NCBI GenBank assembly: GCA_948146395.1
Contig: OX411558.1
Location: 34,280,350-34,344,349 of the forward strand
Length of the DNA: 64,000 bases
Source: Fragum whitleyi
Taxonomy: Eukaryota > Mollusca > Bivalvia > Cardiida > Cardiidae
Direction of reading: 5' to 3'
Below are positions 58,263 to 64,000 of this stretch, one piece after another. The notes beneath the pieces were generated by a model that was not told the DNA's origin, made no database searches, and was given only the letters and a program-made list of their open reading frames with translations. The position numbers and the translations under genes were made by a program. The stretch's first letter is position 1; the number at the start of each line of letters is the position of its first letter.

Positions 58263-58714
58263 TCCTCTAGTTATTTAGTAGTAACAGAGATATAACACAA
58301 GTTTTCGCACAACGACAACGATCATGAAGACACCAAGACACGAGCAATAGGCCTACGTTTTGCTTTCTAAAAAAAGCCAAGCTAAAAAGCTTTTTTAATC
58401 GTATTGTGAAGAATTTTGTTCGGAAAACACTCATCAAAGACAAGAATCCATATTATTTTGTTTATCATTATTTACGTGACTTCTTTGGCCTAGTTAACCT
58501 ACTTTCAACATTCAACAGTTCTAATCCTTTTTCTAATCGTGCTTAACTTTTTGCAGAGATAAGGCTAAATAAGGTTATGACGTATATTACATCGACGGCT
58601 TGGACGATAGCTTCGGGATCAGGGGGGTCCGGAGATAGATTTCCTAATAGGTGATGGACGATATACTGGGAACAATTTGTAACATCGTTGTATTAACATC
58701 TACCGATCTAATTC

Positions 58715-59290
58715 CTTCACTCGGTACTCCATTCATTCATTCCAAACACTCACTCAAACTACTCAAAAATGCTCCAAAAGTTCCACAAACATTTCGAAAT
58801 CGTTCAAAACCAATCAAATCTTTCCATAATGTTATTGGTAGGTGTGGATTTATTGTCTAATTGGTTCGTTAAGACACTAAAACAAAAGTACGTAGATTTA
58901 AATATTTACAGGGAAGGTACAGTTAACAACATTGCGAAATTAACAAGATGAATGGTTTTGGAACGATTTCGGAATGAAATGTCTACAAGCTCTATAAATA
59001 GCTTCTCTCTTCAAGGACCAGCCAGATGCTTACAAGTTAGATTAAGTTAGTGAAATCGCGATTATTCTCTTACTATATTTCTTTTGAATGTAGTTGTTTA
59101 TCTTATCTTTCAAGTGATTTTGAGGCGTGTTGAATGGCTTGAGTGACTGTTTGGAATGAATGAATGGAGCGCTGAGTGAGCGATGTAGAATGTTTTTTAT
59201 TTGGGATGACTGCTCCTCAACTCATTTTTTTATGCGAAAAACATTCCAAAATCCCTCACCTTGCCAATTTCACGATGTTGGTAACTGCAA
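58715..59290. repeat. CATTCACTCAGCGCTCC repeat, copy 2, with inverted ends
   Basis: CACTCGGTACTCCATTCATT near 58718 is inverted as AATGAATGGAGCGCTGAGTG near 59156. The 3' part CTCACCTTGCCAATTTCACG is shared with 56975-57000. Confidence 0.6.
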
Positions 59291-59889
59291 TAAAGTCATC
59301 ACACTTCTGTACCCCGCCAGATGTATAAATAGGCACCAGTGAAAGTTATAATGGCTTGGACAGCCTACATGCAATTCGATCATCGGAGCTTAACCTTGAG
59401 CGTAAAGTCGTGCTTTTACGTATGAAAAAGATCAACAATGCAAAACGAAAATTTCAACTTTTCTATTGAAATACCTTTATGACCATTTACAAAATTATTT
59501 CTAGATATGCTTAGTGCTAAAGTGATTTTTTTGACATGAGATATCAGTATCGTGATAAAATTAATTAAGTATTCAGGAAATTTCATCCTATTCATATAAA
59601 GGGCATCTTAAGGGTATAATGAATTGTTTTTGAAATTCAAGATTTATCAATATTACACGAAAAACAAACGATTCTTTAATGCAAAAAATGAGACTAAGTG
59701 TAAAAAATGGACAAACTTTGTTAAGCGCGTCATTTTGCACATGAGTGCTAGGCAACGAAATGACGTCATTTGTACATTTGGCTCCGCTTAAATCACGCCA
59801 AAACAAGTAGTAGAGTCCCTTAGGTAAAAAATCGTGACAAGTCGGACGAAAGTGCCATTTTTTGTTCATAGTTAGAGGGATCGATGGGC

Positions 59890-60345
59890 AATATTTTGCA
59901 CCGGGGGTGCCCGGATTTTGAGGCCTATGAGACTAGAAATCGTTGATTAAATATTCGGATAATGTACTATCCGAATACTGTTCCCTTTAAACGAAAAAAG
60001 TCCTTTTATATCAAACTCCTATAAATATTTTGCATTAAAACTTAATTTACAATTAGAATGTATTAAATTTCAAACCTTAAAGCATAAAGGAATGGAAAAT
60101 GATCGTAAAATTTACAGTTTTAAGATCAAAGTATCATTTTTGTATTATCGGCATTTCAACATTTTAAGGGATCAGTAATTCAAAAGATTCTGGCTTGCGA
60201 AGTTGCAAAAAAGTAGCCCTGATCGTAGGTTATACTATCAGCGTGAATTTGAAATGGGAGTGCCCGATTTTACAAGCTTTAAAATCTTTAAATCGGTGAT
60301 CAAATATTCGGATAAATTGCTATCCGAATACCTTTCCTTTTGAGA
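59890..60345. repeat. Pair of related units, each with a TATTCGGATA palindrome
   Basis: TATTCGGATA ... TATCCGAATA occurs at about 59951-59976 and 60305-60330, each preceded by a similar stretch (GTGCCCGGATTTTGAG and GTGCCCGATTTTACAAG) and followed by TTCCCTTT or TTCCTTTT. Confidence 0.6.
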
Positions 60346-60999
60346 TTTTACAATTTAATTTAACCGAAAAATACTCAGATATTGTTGTGTAACCGACAGA
60401 GAGGAAAGTAATAACAAGGATTAAGATTATTAAAATGTCTGTATTATATTCTTGATGAACCTATGTAATGAAAATCTAATGATTTCAACAATTTTGCTTT
60501 TTGATCTAAATTGGTGATTCATGATACCTGAAGGGTATAACTAAAAAGGATTATCAAGCCGACACAATTTTTTACATTTCTCGCGTATATGCAACGTGAA
60601 AGTGTGATCCGGGTGGTAATTAATTTTCACGTCACTTACAATAAGCAAATTCATCGCGGGTCAATCAATAATGAATTGCTAGAAAATCTTTTAAGTACTG
60701 ATTTTTGCCATGCCATCACGACTTTTGCTGTATTATCGACAAATCGCCAAATATGTCGGCAAATTACCACTAATTCGTCGCGAATAAAGAGACGTCACAG
60801 GAACACGGGTCTTTCTTCTTATGAAAATTAGTGCTTTTTTATTTCATTTAAAAAATGAAATTGGTAACCTTACATTCATAAATAATCAACTGATTGGTGA
60901 AATGAAAATAAGACACATGATTGATTTAAATGAAACGTGTTTGTTTACTTTCCGATTTTATGATCTGTTTTGTCTATGTTATGCACACAAAGGTCAGCG

Positions 61000-61530
61000 T
61001 CGTCGACACATCGGCGATTCCTATTTTTCATCGACCGTTTAGTAGAAAATGACGTCGACCGGGCGTCGGCCGCTAACTCAGGACAAAAATACTTTGTACT
61101 TACATAAATCTCGGCCGACGTGACGATGGCTAATTTTTTGTCCAGAGATCATGGTCAATTAAACATAGCATGCTGATGATACGCCGGTGAGATGCGCCGG
61201 CGATGCATGGCCGACTAGTCGCCGATCACTTCCCTAAGTGGAAGGGTCAGAAAAGACTTCTGCTATGTGAACAAAATCGGCCGGAGCCCGGAGGATAGAC
61301 AGCGATTAGTCATCGATACGATATTGTCATCCACAAATCTAAAAGACGTCGTCGACTAGTCGACAGTTTTTAACTTGAAGATAAAACTCACCGCCGCCTT
61401 GCCGATCTACAAAAGATCCGCTATTTAATCGGTTGATGAACCGATCAGTCGCCGACTATTCGGCGACTAGGTGTCGTTTTTATCATCGATTCTGTATAAA
61501 TGCGAATCGCCGACTCGTCGGAGCGTTTAT
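61000..61530. repeat. CpG-rich cluster of CGACTAGTCG-type palindromes
   Basis: Dense short motifs: GGCCGACTAGTCGCC, GTCGACTAGTCGAC, GTCGCCGACTATTCGGCGAC, GCCGACTCGTCGG. Much more G+C than the surroundings. Looks like a subterminal repeat region of a DNA transposon whose ends I cannot define. Confidence 0.5.
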
Positions 61531-64000
61531 ATGACACTAGCTTGAGGGGCTTTTATAAAAATAAGCATGTATTAGAGAGTTACCTGACAGTTCCAGTAGT
61601 TTGTGCAATCGTTAAATCTTATTTCACCTCGTAGACTCTATACTATATTCGTGCATTTATAACCTGAATGTCCATCAAATGGTTGTATGGGTTTTTGTAA
61701 AGTACAAAAACATACAAAGTGAAACTCTTTCGAAATGCGTTTCAAGCACTCAACAGATGAACAATTAGGATAATAATTATGATAAAAAATAAAAATTAAA
61801 AAATAGTGTACGACGATTGATCCAGAACTTCGTAAAAATGAAAACTTTAGAAAGCTTGACTATCAAAATAAAATTTATACAATAATTTAATGCAATAACT
61901 GTATAATGAATGTGAAAAGCTTAAAATGTGTGCAATAAATAACGATTGTAGAGAAGAGAAAAAAGTCTACGACATACACCCCACGTAGGCGGAGGAGCCA
62001 GAACGTTAGATATGACGTCATCGTTGACTCTTTTCTACAAAGTCTCCGTTTACTCCGATGCCTTTCTGTGCCTGATAAACTAACTTGCAGAAAGTATCCA
62101 CACTTCCTTTGAAATCAAATTTGTGTAATAGTTCTGTATGAATCGTATCAAATCTATTAAAGTGCAGACCCTTATACTGGACCTTTATTTCGGAAAATGA
62201 TATAAATCAATTTCAACGAGTGTTTTTGTTGAAACTTCATTACAATGTATACCCTTCAAAATCCTCATTAAAAGCCTGGCCCTCTTTGAACATCCGGGGT
62301 AACTTTAGAAAATGGTTCATTTTGCACATAATTATATTTTCCCTAAATTATAATGAATTTTTGAGTTGGTGAATAACTTGGACGAGGAAAAAATATAAGA
62401 ATTAAAAGCTAATTTTATAGATTGTTTTGACGTCAGATCACTATTCTCTGGAATAATCAGTCTTATTTCAAAAACTCCTTATCCGTAAAAAATTTTCCAA
62501 CCAAGTTCGAAATAATACAATTTATTTCCTTTTGCGTCTTATTTACTTTGCCAAGTAATTTCAACAAACGATTACGAATACTCTCAGAAAAAAATATTTA
62601 TGTAACAGATTTGCACTGTTTTTAAGCTTCCTCCACCTTAGCACCTGTACGTTACTAGGCCAACGAAATTTTAAGGCTGCCAAATATTGGTTTACGAAAA
62701 TTATAACATTTATACCGTGCGAAGATACTGAACTACACACTCAACAAATTATACACCGAACAAGCAAGAAATGCGAAAGTTATGGGCCCAATTTATGGAT
62801 CAACCCTCTTATGTCTATAACCACCGCTTCGTCTTCATCGTGTAACTGGCTTTATGCGATTTTTTCCTGTATATTATAATCTTGAACGCATGGCTATAAG
62901 CATTTGATTTAAACTGAACATTTTATCAATATATAATTAAGAGGAATCTGCACTGCCAAAGGGATCCTGTAACTAAACCCATGTTCGCATGTTTTAAGTT
63001 CCAATTTTTATGAGTTCATATCTTCAATCACTACATAGCACCGAGCAGATGAGTGTTGGAAGCCGCACACGGTTCCCTTAATTTATTTTTTTCATTATTA
63101 TTATTTCGTCTTTATAAAATGTTTTAATATCGTCACCATTTTGATATGATGTCATTCTGTGACCCCTGAAATGAATTGAAAGTTCTGTCCATTCTTCAAA
63201 TGACGCACTATCCTTAATAGAAATCGTAGGACCGAGTATTGAAGTTTTGACACGGATAGTATATCACTTTCAGGAAGATAGTAACTGACTATAATGGCAA
63301 TCAATTTGCTCTTCTTAGGTAAAGACATTGTTTAACCAGGAAGTATTAGCACTTATCTATGAATTTCTGTCTGATTGGGGCTGCTGGAGCAACTAACCGT
63401 TGAGCTCTTATATTAGTCTCACTAGAAGTAGCATTTTAAATAGTGGCTAACGTATTTTTAACATCTTTTAAACACATCGCGAAGTCTAGAGCTGCTAGCT
63501 ATGGGTTCCTTGATTTTCTCTTACCAGTACTACTATGACGTCCTTTCCAGTTCTATAGCTGCTCATTGAATATAGGTTAACGAGTATAAACCCGTTGATG
63601 GAAGACCATTGCCGGTAAAGGTAAGGGCCACCGTCGCGGATCGAATTAGGAACACCCTAAATAGAGTCTGGTGCGCTATCACATGCGATTTGGCGACACC
63701 AGTTTCACTATTCGAGCGTAAAACAGCTCATTGGTGAGAGACTGACACGAAAACTTTTTTTCAACGCGGCCGGGGATCGAGGCTTGGACTGCTCTGCAAT
63801 GTGCTTCCCGGTACTGTGCAATGGCTGTGCTTGGCCAGATACGTCAGATAACCTTTTTACTTTTGACATCAAGCGATACTTAACAATAGGAAATGACATG
63901 GTTAAAAGTATGTGCAATCAATCTCAAGTACGGTAATCAAATTACACATATAATGCAGTTTAGCTATACTATGGCATACAGATGGTTAGACAAACAGACA
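61531..64000. other. Intergenic, no gene seen
   Basis: No exon, RNA gene or defined repeat is supported. The small frame near the window end (63708-63917, minus) has no recognisable domain. Confidence 0.4.

Overview
This is a window of animal nuclear DNA, most likely from a bivalve mollusc. The inference rests on C-type lectin-like domain (CTLD) genes split by introns, several kilobases of diverged dispersed repeats of a kind common in bivalve genomes, many small inverted-repeat elements, a tRNA-derived SINE, a non-LTR retrotransposon 3' end, and AT-rich sequence with few long reading frames. No prokaryotic gene organisation is present outside one mobile element.

Layout. 1-2439 is a composite dispersed repeat that opens with a 177-bp tandem array. 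2440-7391 is mostly featureless and holds two small inverted-repeat elements. 7392-9840 is a second full copy of the composite repeat, with further fragments at 10676-11150, 12351-12570, 13105-13982 and 27445-28428. Four CTLD genes can be modelled, all with the same exon phases: A (minus, 10116-14449, first exon not found), B (plus, 22109-25112), C (minus, 45447-47665) and D (minus, 52147-57184). A 1.7-kb inverted-repeat element with short-period subterminal repeats lies at 15946-17650. The right part (57185-64000) holds only repeats.

The main feature is a Polinton/Maverick self-synthesising transposon at 28853-43395 (14.5 kb). It is flanked by a 6-bp target duplication (CAAATC) and bounded by ~75-bp terminal inverted repeats that are themselves fold-back palindromes. 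It encodes a family B DNA polymerase (two frameshifts), a retrovirus-like integrase, an FtsK/HerA-type packaging ATPase, candidate capsid proteins, several small membrane proteins, a coiled-coil/beta-head protein resembling a viral fibre, and a membrane protein with PTAP and LYPxL late-domain motifs next to a small PPxY peptide. I found no adenain-like protease. Four divergent gene pairs share very short A/T-only promoters, and most structural genes start directly at an ATAAAAATG-like sequence. A 12-bp iteron-like repeat sits in the middle of the element. Five lesions (two frameshifts in polB, one in the coiled-coil membrane gene, two in-frame stops in a 519-codon gene) suggest a young but decaying copy, although some homopolymer lesions could be assembly errors.

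Together the Polinton genes would provide DNA replication (polymerase), integration (integrase), genome packaging (ATPase) and a virion-like particle with a possible membrane-budding component. The CTLD genes are host genes whose products are probably secreted sugar-binding or immune lectins.
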